This document shows positions 26,913 through 35,697 of a DNA stretch of 64,000 bases, one piece after another. Position numbers and translations under genes: made by a program. Position 1 is the stretch's first letter, and every line of letters starts with the position of its first letter. Source of the DNA: Chloroflexaceae bacterium (lineage in GTDB: Bacteria > Chloroflexota > Chloroflexia > Chloroflexales > Chloroflexaceae); contig JANQID010000022.1 of the NCBI GenBank assembly GCA_028282325.1, positions 30,554-94,553 of the forward strand, given 5' to 3'. The notes beneath the pieces are model-generated. The model saw only the letters and a program-made list of their open reading frames with translations. It searched no databases and had not been told where the DNA came from.

Positions 26913-27551
26913 CTAATCGAGCGGCTCTTTATCGATAGTAAACGAGGTTGCCTCATCACCCAGCGCAATGCAGCTAATTTGCTGAACGGAGAAACGACGG
27001 CCGCCGCTTACCCACGCAGTCGCTTCTTCAATAATACCGCGTGCGATGTAGAAGTTTAGGCCTGGATCAGAGCGGAGGCTGCTTGGATCCTTGGTAATAT
27101 GATAGACAAACCGCGTCGGCTCTTCCTCGATGTGGCTTGCCTGATCGCTAAAACGATCAAATGTCTGCGCAACCGCGTTGAGCACAATCTTCAGCTTCAT
27201 CGTAATCGGCATCAACTTGAGCGCAAGATCGGCCATTCCAAGCAGCGGCCCAAACTCTTTCAACCCAAGGGTAAACGCCACGCGTCCAGCTCGTAACTCC
27301 AGACCACGGGCGCCACGCGGGCCATACATGGTTTCCAACGCATCCGAGATTGCCGCGATAGTCTCAAACGGAAACTCGCGCTTCAAGTCGTTGGACGGAT
27401 ACGCTTCGATGTATTGAGGCTGATCGGCCAATCGTAGCAGCGCTTTGACACCGTTCACTCCCATCACTTCTTCATACGACAGCAAGCAAAGGCGACCGAT
27501 CTTATTTGGATAGTGCAGGCCACGAAAGGCTTCTACTGTCGGTGTCGTCAT
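26913..27551 (-). CDS. V4R-domain protein, BchJ-like
   Basis: A 212-residue cytoplasmic protein. The C-terminal half ends 'ATAWVSGGRRFSVQQISCIALGDEATSFTIDKEPLD', the usual close of V4R domains. The N-terminal half, 'MGVNGVKALLRLA...ALETMYGPRGARGLELRAGRVAFTLGLKEFG', matches the BchJ-type arrangement. V4R domains bind small hydrophobic or tetrapyrrole ligands; BchJ acts in bacteriochlorophyll biosynthesis. No other pigment gene is nearby, so a photosynthetic role is unproven; the family is also found in non-phototrophs. Confidence 0.7.
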   Translation of the reverse strand: MTTPTVEAFRGLHYPNKIGRLCLLSYEEVMGVNGVKALLRLADQPQYIEAYPSNDLKREFPFETIAAISDALETMYGPRGARGLELRAGRVAFTLGLKEFGPLLGMADLALKLMPITMKLKIVLNAVAQTFDRFSDQASHIEEEPTRFVYHITKDPSSLRSDPGLNFYIARGIIEEATAWVSGGRRFSVQQISCIALGDEATSFTIDKEPLD

Positions 27552-27683
27552 GGGCTCTCTGGCTCCTTACACACTTTCAGAGGGAACGGCAGTCCGCGCG
27601 CCGCATCGCCCATATAATAACAGAAAAATGGCAATCTTGCATCATCCGTAGCAATGGTTCAAACCCTCTTCAGTCGAACCGAC

Positions 27684-28199
27684 TCACTGGCGCGATAACT
27701 CCCATACCAGGTGATGCAGTTCAGGCATAATCAGTTTCTCAAGCGCCAGGGAAACCGCGCCAGGCGAGCCAGGAAGACAAAATATCAGTGACTGCCCGGA
27801 AATTCCGGCAGTTGCACGTGAGAGCATAGCGGCGGCGCCAATGTCTGCGTACGAGAGCATACGAAACAACTCGCCAAAACCGGGGAGATGTTTTTCCAGA
27901 AGGCGGTTGACGGCCTCGAAAGTGTTGTCTCGCCGGGCAATACCCGTACCGCCATTGGTAATGATAACCTGACATCCATCGGCTTGAAATGTATGGATAA
28001 GCGCTGTGATCTGGTCAGGTTCATCCTTTACTACCGTATATCTTATCACATGATGCCCGGCCTGTTGCAACATCGCACGGATGGCGGTTCCGCTGGCATC
28101 CGTTTCTGCAGTTCGAGTATCGCTGACGGTAATCACGCCGCAACGTATGGGAGCGCTATGCTCGCTGCTCGATTGTCGCTTGTGCTCTTGATGTCCCAT
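27684..28199 (-). CDS. moaB: MoaB/MogA-type molybdopterin adenylyltransferase-family protein
   Basis: A 171-residue protein with the family motifs 'GVITVSDTRTAETDASG', 'VIITNGGTGIARRDNTFEAV', 'SYADIGAAAMLSRATAGI' and 'IFCLPGSPGAV'. It is expected to act in molybdenum cofactor assembly on molybdopterin. ATG 28199 is preferred because the upstream 33 in-frame residues are not family-like. No other moa or moe gene is in the window. Confidence 0.85.
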   Translation of the reverse strand: MGHQEHKRQSSSEHSAPIRCGVITVSDTRTAETDASGTAIRAMLQQAGHHVIRYTVVKDEPDQITALIHTFQADGCQVIITNGGTGIARRDNTFEAVNRLLEKHLPGFGELFRMLSYADIGAAAMLSRATAGISGQSLIFCLPGSPGAVSLALEKLIMPELHHLVWELSRQ

Positions 28200-28379
28200 A
28201 CGCGCTGTGAATGCGAATGAACGCCCGTTCGCGCCGATTAATTCCGGATCGGGATGAACCGCTGCATATCCTACCACCACATACCTGATTGTGTCCACTA
28301 TGAATCATAGCACATCTGGAGCATCAGGCCGGTATGTTTTGAACATCGCGATTGGAATGCCGAATCGGCTTGGTCTGGC

Positions 28380-29726
28380 TCAGCGCGCGCCGATGGCCGC
28401 CGCCAACTCGCGTTCGACAATGCCCACGATCAGGTCGTCAAGCGCCTCGACCGTATAGGCCTGGTCGCCGGCTTGCAAGGTCGTGCTCTCGCCGGGAACG
28501 CCGCCATTCTCACCCGGCTGGTAGGTCAGGAAGATAAAGCCGGCGAGGGTTTGCTGGGCGAGCTGCCGGAAGACGTATTCGGCCTGTGCATCGGTGTTGC
28601 TGGCGGCGATGGGATAGATCTTGATTCCGCGGGTGACGGCTTCCTGGGCTTCGACGATGTAATCGTAGTCGTCGGGATAGTCAAGATGCGGCGCAGCGTC
28701 GGCGACCAGGAAGATCAGGCGCACCGCGTTATCACGCCACTGTATGCCCTGAACCGCCTGATGCAGCCCTTCGTTAACCGATTCCGGCGTGTCGCCGCCG
28801 CCATCCGCCGTCAGAGCGTTGAGTTGATCGCGAAAACTATCAACGTCGGTCGTAAAATCGTAGGTGCGGGTGACATACTCGTCGCCGCGATCACGGTAGG
28901 CGACCAAGCCGAAGCGCAGTTCCGGGTGCGGCGTGAAGTCGTCGATGCGTTGGGCGATGCTATCAATGGTTTCCTGGATGCGGTTGAGTTCATCACCCAT
29001 GCTGCCGGTGGTGTCAAGCAAAAACAGCATATCAAGCTGGAGATCAGTTGCACGTTCCACGCCCCGAATCGCGATCTCGATACGCTCGACGGAGCCGCGT
29101 TCAACGGTGCGTTCGGCGGTGACGCCGTCTTTTTCGGCGACAATGCGGAACTGATTGACATTCGGCGACACGTCGCGTATGCGCGGGTGGAAAATTGTGC
29201 GCCCGCCGGCATACGTTCGCGCGCTAAAGATTTGTTGATCGTCGGCATAAATTCGCACCTGCGCATCGAGCAACGGGCGCTGGTCTTCGTTCATCACGGT
29301 GATCAGGTAGCGCTCGCTCACATCCGCTTCACGAGCCGGACGATCTTGATAGTTGCGCAGGTATGCAAGATAGTCTTGAAATGCCTCGTTGTCGTCAATT
29401 TCGCCGGCCTTGAGGGGCGTTATCTGACCTTCAGGCCGACGTTCCGCCGCCGCCGACTCCGCCCCCATCGGCGCGGCCCCGTCAGCAGCTTCAACTTCCT
29501 CGCGCTCGCCGGCTGCCTCAGCCATTGGCGCAGCAGTGGCCGCCGGCGCGCTTTCGACAGCATCGTCCGCCGACGTGTAATCGCCGCCGCCCAGACCGGA
29601 ATTGATAGTGACAAAAACTTCTGAGACCTGGCCTCCCAGTAATGTCAATGATCCGATGATAGCAATGACGGCGATAATGGCAAGGGTGATAATGACAACC
29701 GGTATCCTGGAGAAGCGTGAACGCAT
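28380..29726 (-). CDS. Membrane-anchored VWA-domain protein
   Basis: A 448-residue protein. An N-terminal membrane helix (VVIITLAIIAVIAIIGSLTLLG) is followed by an Ala/Glu-rich linker to about residue 110 and a beta-rich module ('ERYLITVMNEDQRPLLDAQVRIYADDQQIFSARTYAGGRT'). A von Willebrand A domain starts near 230 with the MIDAS motif in 'MLFLLDTTGSMGDELNRIQETID'. The chain ends without a second anchor. VWA domains bind protein partners through a metal ion. A strong ribosome site (AAGGAGGATAGT) precedes the ATG. Confidence 0.82.
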   Translation of the reverse strand: MRSRFSRIPVVIITLAIIAVIAIIGSLTLLGGQVSEVFVTINSGLGGGDYTSADDAVESAPAATAAPMAEAAGEREEVEAADGAAPMGAESAAAERRPEGQITPLKAGEIDDNEAFQDYLAYLRNYQDRPAREADVSERYLITVMNEDQRPLLDAQVRIYADDQQIFSARTYAGGRTIFHPRIRDVSPNVNQFRIVAEKDGVTAERTVERGSVERIEIAIRGVERATDLQLDMLFLLDTTGSMGDELNRIQETIDSIAQRIDDFTPHPELRFGLVAYRDRGDEYVTRTYDFTTDVDSFRDQLNALTADGGGDTPESVNEGLHQAVQGIQWRDNAVRLIFLVADAAPHLDYPDDYDYIVEAQEAVTRGIKIYPIAASNTDAQAEYVFRQLAQQTLAGFIFLTYQPGENGGVPGESTTLQAGDQAYTVEALDDLIVGIVERELAAAIGAR

Positions 29727-29797
29727 ACTATCCTCCTTATGCTGCGGGCGTTCTTCTGTGAGGAGATGACGCCCTCTCGGAGGGAGAAGTTCCCGCG

Positions 29798-31207
29798 TTA
29801 ATCTTCCCAGAATTGGCGCACCCAGCCGCGCCGGGCCAGTTCTGCGCGGAGATCCAGCATCGCGGTATAGGTCGGAAGAATGTAGAGCGTTTCGCCGGGC
29901 GGGAGGCTTTCCAACGCGGCATCCAGAGCGGCGCCCAGATCGGGGACGACGGTGATGCGGCGCGGATCGACCCCGGCATATTTCAGCCGCACCGCCATAT
30001 CGGCGGCGCGGATTCCGCTCACCGTCGCCTCGCTAATCCGCCCTGCCAGCAATTCAAAGTCAGCGTCCCAGAGCCACGAAACGTCGGTTCCATCGGCAAA
30101 GCGGTCGTTGATGGCGATCAGCGTGTGCAACGCCGCAACGTCCGCCTGGCGTCCGCCGACGAGCATGCGCACTGTCTCGCTTGCACCGACGGGATTCTTG
30201 ATCAGCGCGATCAGCATCGTCGCGCCATCCTGCCCGGCGCGAACGCGCTCGATCCGCCCGAAGGCGGCGCTAAACGCCTCTAGCGTGGCGCGGATGCGCG
30301 CCGGGGGAATAGCCAGCGTCAGACCGGCGGCGATGGCGGCCAGGGCGTTTAAGGCGTTGTAGAGGCCCGGCAAGGGCAGACGAACCTCTATCGCACCGCC
30401 GGGGTAGGTGACATACATATCGCTGCACTCGGCGCCGTGGAGATCAAGACGCGCAAGTCGGATGTGCGGATCGGGACGGCGACTCCCGCACTGCGGGCAG
30501 GCATAATGCCCGATGTGGGCATAGAAGGTCAGCGTGTAATCGTAGCGGACCCCGCAGCGGCGACAGAATTGCGAGTCGGCGATGTGAGCGGTCGCGGCGG
30601 AGGCATGGCGTGCATCGTCGAGACCATAGTAGCAAACCTGCGCCGCCAGCCCGTCGCCAAGGTCGGCAACCGCCGGATCGTCGGTGTTGAGGATAACGGT
30701 TGCATCAGGCGGCAGCGTCGCCAGAGCCTTGCGCCACGCCTGCGCCACCGTGTCCACTTCGCCATAACGGTCGAGCTGATCGCGAAAGAGGTTGTGAACG
30801 ATCACGAGGCGCGGCTGGGTTTCGGCGACAGCTTGCGGCAACGCGGCTTCGTCGGTTTCAAAAAGGCCGATGTCGGCGTTCAGGCGACCCGACAGCCGAC
30901 TGTTCGCGAGAGCCGTGGCAGTCAACCCACCGATCAGATTCGCCCCGGCGCGATTGTGAAGCGTGCGCAGGTCATTTCGACGCAAGATTTCCGCGATCAT
31001 ACGCGTGGTCGTCGTCTTGCCGTTTGTGCCCGATAATAGCGCCACGCCCTGGGGAAGGGCGGACGTCAGGACGCGTAGCACATCGGCGTCGACACGCCGG
31101 GCGAGCGTGCCGGGGAACGTCGTGCCGCCGCCCAATCGCAAACGGCGACTGAGCACGCTGGCGACTTTGCCGAGGGCGATAGCGGCGAGGGTGGCTGGTT
31201 TGATCAT
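29798..31207 (-). CDS. murT: MurT-type Mur ligase (lipid II amidation)
   Basis: A 469-residue ligase. ATP site 'LLSGTNGKTTTTRMIAEIL', central motif 'NLFRDQLDRYGEVDTVAQAWRKAL', and a Cys4 zinc ribbon ('CRRCGVRYDY...HYACPQCG') inserted in the central domain as in MurT. The C-terminal DUF1727 region is 'IALIKNPVGASETVRML...ALIAINDRFADGTDVSWLWDADFE'. With GatD it amidates the D-glutamate of lipid II. In most genomes gatD is adjacent; here the neighbours are a VWA gene and a nuclease-like gene, so GatD must be elsewhere or replaced. Confidence 0.9.
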   Translation of the reverse strand: MIKPATLAAIALGKVASVLSRRLRLGGGTTFPGTLARRVDADVLRVLTSALPQGVALLSGTNGKTTTTRMIAEILRRNDLRTLHNRAGANLIGGLTATALANSRLSGRLNADIGLFETDEAALPQAVAETQPRLVIVHNLFRDQLDRYGEVDTVAQAWRKALATLPPDATVILNTDDPAVADLGDGLAAQVCYYGLDDARHASAATAHIADSQFCRRCGVRYDYTLTFYAHIGHYACPQCGSRRPDPHIRLARLDLHGAECSDMYVTYPGGAIEVRLPLPGLYNALNALAAIAAGLTLAIPPARIRATLEAFSAAFGRIERVRAGQDGATMLIALIKNPVGASETVRMLVGGRQADVAALHTLIAINDRFADGTDVSWLWDADFELLAGRISEATVSGIRAADMAVRLKYAGVDPRRITVVPDLGAALDAALESLPPGETLYILPTYTAMLDLRAELARRGWVRQFWED

Positions 31208-31241
31208 TGCGGCCTGGAATGCGGAGTACGGATGTCGCCGA

Positions 31242-32027
31242 TCACCGATCCTGCCCTCCCTTCAGACCAGCGCGACGGAGCGCTGCCGCCAGCGGATTAT
31301 CATCCGTATCGTCGGCATCGTCTGCGGTCGAGTAGGCCGGCCCGGCATCAACCGGCGGCGCGAAGTCCTCGATCTCCTCGTGGGCCTCCCAATCGAGTGC
31401 CAAGTTCTCGGCGCCGACCAGCGCAATGATGTCATCAACGCTGAAGCAGAGCAGATCGATGGCCGTGGCATCATCGCCGCACGCATCCAGGTCGGCGACG
31501 CGGCGAATATCGGTCATCGCCGCGATGGTTCCGTCGAGTGTGGCGGGCGTCCTAGTCGGCTGCTCAGGCCCGGCCATCAACGCGGCGACTTCGTCGGCGG
31601 TTGGAATTCCGGTATCCACAAGCAGGATAGTGGCATACACGTGCGGGTAGAGCAAGCGCAGAATCGCGCGAGTCTCTTGCAACTGGCTCGCCGCGCGCCG
31701 CAGGCTCTGGGCAGTGCGACTAGCCTTGATCTCGAAAACCCAGGCGCTTCGTCCATCGAGAACCAGGGCATCGAGTTCACGATATTTGATTGCGGCGCGT
31801 TTGCCCCGCCGCTCTTCATATTCGAGAATGCGCCGCTCGGACAAGGCCAGCCGACCGGCCAGCCAGTTGCGCAACGCATTCTCGGCCTGATCGCCGAAGA
31901 TGTCGCGCTGGCGCGGCGGTCGGATCGGGCGCCGATTCTGGCGCTGCAAAATGAATTGCTTAACATAGGCGCGATAGCGGCGGTCGTCGTCAGTAACCAG
32001 GCGCGCGCGCCCGTAGCTGGTCGCCAT
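31242..32027 (-). CDS. Predicted PD-(D/E)XK nuclease-like protein
   Basis: A 261-residue protein with the nuclease core order: helix glutamate E49 ('FGDQAENALRNWL'), D86 in 'YRELDALVLDGR', E99 and K101 in 'WVFEIKAS', then a helix ('AQSLRRAASQLQETRAIL') and a last strand ('YATILLVDTG'). The C-terminal 80 residues are acidic and low in order. All expected catalytic residues are present, so cleavage activity is possible but not shown. It begins 4 bases after a 90-residue gene and lies 34 bases before murT. It may be a housekeeping protein or half of a nuclease/inhibitor pair. Confidence 0.65.
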   Translation of the reverse strand: MATSYGRARLVTDDDRRYRAYVKQFILQRQNRRPIRPPRQRDIFGDQAENALRNWLAGRLALSERRILEYEERRGKRAAIKYRELDALVLDGRSAWVFEIKASRTAQSLRRAASQLQETRAILRLLYPHVYATILLVDTGIPTADEVAALMAGPEQPTRTPATLDGTIAAMTDIRRVADLDACGDDATAIDLLCFSVDDIIALVGAENLALDWEAHEEIEDFAPPVDAGPAYSTADDADDTDDNPLAAALRRAGLKGGQDR

Positions 32028-32031
32028 CGAA

Positions 32032-32304
32032 TTATGCCCTCCGCAAATCCGCCCGCTCGATTTGCAAGGTCAGCGTGCCGCCCGAAAGGCCGGCATCTTT
32101 GCTGAAGCGAATCGGCGTGTCTGGGTCGGCCTCTAGCGCAATCCGCGCGAGCTGGCTCGCCAGGGCCAGCAATCCGGCGGGATTGCCGCAAAGCATCACA
32201 CCGTCGGGGTTTGCGGTCGCCTCCAAAAGATACCCGTCACGTTCCTCACATTCCCGACGTAGCTCGTCGAGGCGTTCCCAGAGTTCAGTGTCATTGACGG
32301 TCAT
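32032..32304 (-). CDS. Small protein, Imm32-like
   Basis: A 90-residue soluble protein. An N-terminal helix ('DTELWERLDELRRECEERDGY') is followed by the pattern 'GVMLCGNPAGLLALASQLARIALEA...GGTLTLQIERAD'. 'G(N/D)PxGLxxLAxxLxxLA' is the pattern I associate with Imm32-type immunity proteins; the similarity is short and not certain. Its stop is 4 bases from the start of the nuclease-like gene, so the two are translated together. Confidence 0.5.
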   Translation of the reverse strand: MTVNDTELWERLDELRRECEERDGYLLEATANPDGVMLCGNPAGLLALASQLARIALEADPDTPIRFSKDAGLSGGTLTLQIERADLRRA

Positions 32305-32328
32305 TGACGGTCACCTTGCATATGCGGA

Positions 32329-33147
32329 TCACGAGCGTTTTCCAAGTTCGACGGAACGGCGATAGGCAGCCCAGATCGCGTCGCCGAGCACGGTGCGCAA
32401 TCCGCCCCGCTCCAGTTCGCTGAGAGCTGCGGCGGTCGTTCCGCCGGGCGATGTGACGGCGTTGCGGAGTTGAGCCGGGTGCTTGTCGCTCTGCTGGACA
32501 TACAACGCCGATCCGAGTATTGTCTGGACAACCAGTTCCTGGGCGAGATCGCGGGGCAGACCAAGATGGACGCCCGCATCGATCATCGCTTCGATCATCA
32601 GGAAGATATAGCCCGGGCCGCTGCCGTTGATGGCAGTTGCCATATCGAGATATGTTTCGTTATCGACGCGCACTTCGCGCCCCAACACGCCGAGCGCCGC
32701 GCGCGTCCATTCACGCTGCCGTTCGGTAACACCCGCACTGGCCGTCCAGACGGTCATTCCCGCGCCGACTTGCGCGGGGGTGTTGGGCATCGTGCGCACG
32801 ACGGCGGCGTGGGCCAGGCTCTCGGCGAGCAGTTGGATCGACGCGCCGGCGACAATCGAGATCACAACGGCGGCGTCGCGCACCATTCCGCACAGCGGCG
32901 CCAACACTTGAGCCAGCACCTGAGGCTTCACGGCGATGATGACGATGTCGCCCTGGCGGACGGTTTCGCCATTGTCAGCACTGACCCCGATTCCATAGCG
33001 AGCGTGCAAATCATTGCGCCTTTCTTCGCGCGGCTCGGCGGCGATGATCTGGTCGGCGCGCACCAGTTCCTGGCGCAACAAACCACCGATGATCGCTTCG
33101 CCCATCGCGCCGGCGCCAACCACAGCGACGCGCAAATCCGTGAGCAT
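32329..33147 (-). CDS. proC: Pyrroline-5-carboxylate reductase
   Basis: A 272-residue enzyme that reduces pyrroline-5-carboxylate to proline with NAD(P)H. The Rossmann motif is 'VAVVGAGAMGEAIIGGLL', followed by 'IIAVKPQVLAQVL', 'VVRTMPNTPAQVGAGMTV' and the family signature 'NAVTSPGGTTAAALSELERGGLR'. Length and motif order are typical. It lies 25 bases upstream of the small Imm32-like gene on the same strand. Confidence 0.95.
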   Translation of the reverse strand: MLTDLRVAVVGAGAMGEAIIGGLLRQELVRADQIIAAEPREERRNDLHARYGIGVSADNGETVRQGDIVIIAVKPQVLAQVLAPLCGMVRDAAVVISIVAGASIQLLAESLAHAAVVRTMPNTPAQVGAGMTVWTASAGVTERQREWTRAALGVLGREVRVDNETYLDMATAINGSGPGYIFLMIEAMIDAGVHLGLPRDLAQELVVQTILGSALYVQQSDKHPAQLRNAVTSPGGTTAAALSELERGGLRTVLGDAIWAAYRRSVELGKRS

Positions 33148-33320
33148 AATCTAATCCTCGCCTGGGAAAAAACCGAGCGCCGGCAGAGCGCCCGCTACCT
33201 GTCGGCTGACGATAGCACGGCTGGGTATGGTTGTCAAACGTGCGGCGCCGGGCAATTCGAGATAGCCGCGGCGGCGTTCCAGATGGCGTGATAGGGTTTG
33301 AGCGCCCCCGCCCGAACGCC

Positions 33321-34766
33321 CTACTCCACCGTCACGTCGTGCGCGCCGCTCTCCTGCTTGCCGGCCGACGTGATGCGCACAAACTCGGCGTTGGCCCAGA
33401 GTTCGGCGATGTTCGCCGCCCCGGCGTAGCTCAACCCGGAACGCAGCCCGCCGACAAGCTGGTGGATTACGTCCTTCACCGGGCCGCGCGCCGGCACAAT
33501 TGCCTCCACGCCCTCCGGCACCACGCGCTCCCAATCCTCCGGATCAACCTCGCGCCGCTGCTCCACTTCCTGGCGCTCGATGTTGGCCGTGAGCGAGGCC
33601 ATGCCGCGCACGACTTTGTAGCGCCGCCCCTTGCGAATCACGCCCGCGCCCGGGCTTTCGTCGGTGCCGGCAAGCAGGCCGCCCAGCATCACCGTGCTCG
33701 CGCCGACGGCCAGCGCCTTGGTGATGTCGCCGCCGGTGCGAATGCCGCCATCCGCGATGATCGGCACATCCAGCGCGTGGGCGGCCTCGGCGCATTCATC
33801 GATGGCGGTGAGCTGCGGCACGCCGAAGCCGGTGACGACCCGCGTGATGCAGATCGACCCCGCGCCGACGCCGACTTTCACCGCGTCCGCCCCGGCCTTG
33901 ACCAGGTCGCGCACGCCCTCGGCGGTCGCGACGTTGCCGGCCACCACATCAACCTGCGGGAAGCGCCGGCGCAGCGTTCGCACCATCTCAATCGCCGCGT
34001 CCGAATGGCCGTGGGCGATATCGACCACCAGCGCATCCACGCCGGCCTGCACGCACGCCGCCGCTCGATCTTCGTCCGAGGGGCGCACGCCCACCGCCGC
34101 GGCGACGCGCAACCGCCCGCGCTCATCTTTCGTCGCTTCGGGCCACTGCTCGATCTTGATGATGTCCTGGGCCGTCACCAGCCCGCGCAACTGCCCGCCG
34201 TCGTCGAACACCGGCAGCTTTTCAACCCGATGCTGGTGCAGCGCATCGCGCGCCGCGTCCATCGATGCGCCCGGTTCGAGCGTGATCAACTGCTCGCGCG
34301 GCGTCATCACTTCGGCCACCGGGCGATCCGGATCGCGCTCGAAGAGCAGATCGCGCGTCGTCACCAGGCCCAGCACATGCCCGTCGGCATCGACGACGAA
34401 CAGGCCGCCGATGTTGTGCTGGGCGAACAACGCCCGCGCCTGCTGCACCGTGGCCTGCGCCGGCACGCTGCGCGGGTGCTCGACGATGAAACCCTCCGCG
34501 CGCTTGACCCGCTCGACTTCGGCGGCCTGGCGGGCGATGCTCATAAATCGATGGATGACGCCGATGCCGCCCAGCCGGGCCATCGCCAGCGCCATCTCGG
34601 CCTCGGTGACAGTGTCCATATTCGACGAAATAATCGGTATCGCCAGTGTGATGCGGCGGCTGAATTGCGTATGCGTTTTGACCGCGCGGCGTGATCGCAC
34701 CGATGAACGGCGCGGTATCAGCAATACGTCGTCGAAGGTCAATGCCGGTTGAGCGCGTAGTTTCAT
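33321..34766 (-). CDS. guaB: IMP dehydrogenase/GMP reductase family enzyme with CBS domains
   Basis: A 481-residue TIM-barrel enzyme with two CBS domains inserted after residue 90 ('[18 protein letters not shown]' to '[20 protein letters not shown]'). The nucleotide-binding cysteine is in '[20 protein letters not shown]', where the usual CTT is CIT. The NAD flap region reads '[23 protein letters not shown]' instead of the IMPDH 'RGMGSLGAM'. Such 'GMAS' forms occur in GuaB1-type proteins reported to be GMP reductases, so that activity is a real alternative to IMP dehydrogenase. No guaA is nearby. Confidence 0.8.
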   Translation of the reverse strand: MKLRAQPALTFDDVLLIPRRSSVRSRRAVKTHTQFSRRITLAIPIISSNMDTVTEAEMALAMARLGGIGVIHRFMSIARQAAEVERVKRAEGFIVEHPRSVPAQATVQQARALFAQHNIGGLFVVDADGHVLGLVTTRDLLFERDPDRPVAEVMTPREQLITLEPGASMDAARDALHQHRVEKLPVFDDGGQLRGLVTAQDIIKIEQWPEATKDERGRLRVAAAVGVRPSDEDRAAACVQAGVDALVVDIAHGHSDAAIEMVRTLRRRFPQVDVVAGNVATAEGVRDLVKAGADAVKVGVGAGSICITRVVTGFGVPQLTAIDECAEAAHALDVPIIADGGIRTGGDITKALAVGASTVMLGGLLAGTDESPGAGVIRKGRRYKVVRGMASLTANIERQEVEQRREVDPEDWERVVPEGVEAIVPARGPVKDVIHQLVGGLRSGLSYAGAANIAELWANAEFVRITSAGKQESGAHDVTVE

Positions 34767-34912
34767 ATGTGTATCCTTATCTAAGCTTTATAATTCGTCA
34801 GACGCAGCGCCGCGCGACGATGCCAAACAAGCTTGCGCATGCCGCCTCCTGGGAGCGCGGGACGTGCGGCTCATCACTCGCCACTCATCACTGACACTAT
34901 CATAACGCACGA

Positions 34913-35683
34913 TCAGCGGCGGGGCGCTTTCGCCTCTGCAATGCGCCGGATGATCTCCGCGAATGCGACCGGATCGCGCCCGCGCCGGGTCGCCCCCAGC
35001 CCGTCGAGGTCGGACGCGGCGAGCAGGTCGGCGGCGTGTTCGGGGGCCACGCTGCCGCCGTAGATTATCTGCGTCGCCTCCGCCGCGGCGTCCCAACCGG
35101 CGCGCAGCCATGCGCGTATAGCGGCGACAGATGCCGCCAATCGGGACGCCGTGACCGGGGTCGCCACGCCGATCGCGGCTTCCGGCTCGTAGACGAACGC
35201 CATCTGCGCGATGTCGTCCGGCGTGCATCCGGCGAGTAGGCGTTCCAGCCGCTGCGTCAACGCGCCCGGATCGGACGCGGCGGGCGCTCGCTCCTCGCCG
35301 ATGAACAGGATCGGCGCGAGGCTGTTTTTACACGCCAGGCGCACCTTACGATTCACGGTTGCGTCGTCGTCGCCCTGGTGGCGGCGAACCTCCCAATGGC
35401 CGAGCATCACCCGGCGACAGCCGGCGTCAACCAGCAGCGGCGCGGCAATTTCGCCCGTGCGTGCCGGGTCGTTCGTCGGCGCCATATTCTGCGCGCCGAG
35501 CTGCAAACGGCTGCCCTGCAAAGCCTGGCTCAGCGGCCAGAGTGCCGTGTAGGGCGGGCAAATCACGACATCGACCTGATCGAGCGCATCGCCCGCCGTG
35601 GCCTGCACGTCGCGGACGAACGCCAGACTCTCGGCGACAGTCATCGCCATCTTCCAGTTCGCCAGCGCGAGCGGTCGGCGCAT
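34913..35683 (-). CDS. tpiA: Triosephosphate isomerase-like protein with altered active-site loops
   Basis: A 256-residue TIM-family protein. 'LANWKMAMTVAES' (catalytic lysine), 'MLGHWEVRRHQGDDD' (normally GHSERR) and 'FVYEPEAAIGVATPV' (normally AYEPVWAIGTG) are followed by 'IIYGGSVAPEHAADLL'. The lysine, histidine and glutamate catalysts stay, but the serine after histidine is tryptophan and the flexible loop 6 is rewritten. ATG 35683 has GGGAGG upstream and overlaps nothing; the GTG at 35701 would overlap the previous gene. It may be a slow isomerase or a paralogue for another sugar phosphate. Confidence 0.75.
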   Translation of the reverse strand: MRRPLALANWKMAMTVAESLAFVRDVQATAGDALDQVDVVICPPYTALWPLSQALQGSRLQLGAQNMAPTNDPARTGEIAAPLLVDAGCRRVMLGHWEVRRHQGDDDATVNRKVRLACKNSLAPILFIGEERAPAASDPGALTQRLERLLAGCTPDDIAQMAFVYEPEAAIGVATPVTASRLAASVAAIRAWLRAGWDAAAEATQIIYGGSVAPEHAADLLAASDLDGLGATRRGRDPVAFAEIIRRIAEAKAPRR

Positions 35684-35697
35684 CGCTTCGTCCTCCC

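Noticed and set aside
28473..29624. 383-codon plus-strand frame opposite the VWA gene
   Set aside because: No motif or start site; the VWA protein on the other strand has a signal anchor, MIDAS motif and strong ribosome site.
33231..34752. Long plus-strand open frames opposite the IMPDH gene
   Set aside because: They are antisense shadows in GC-rich coding DNA, rich in Arg/Ala/Ser/His with no motif, while the minus-strand frame is a clear enzyme.
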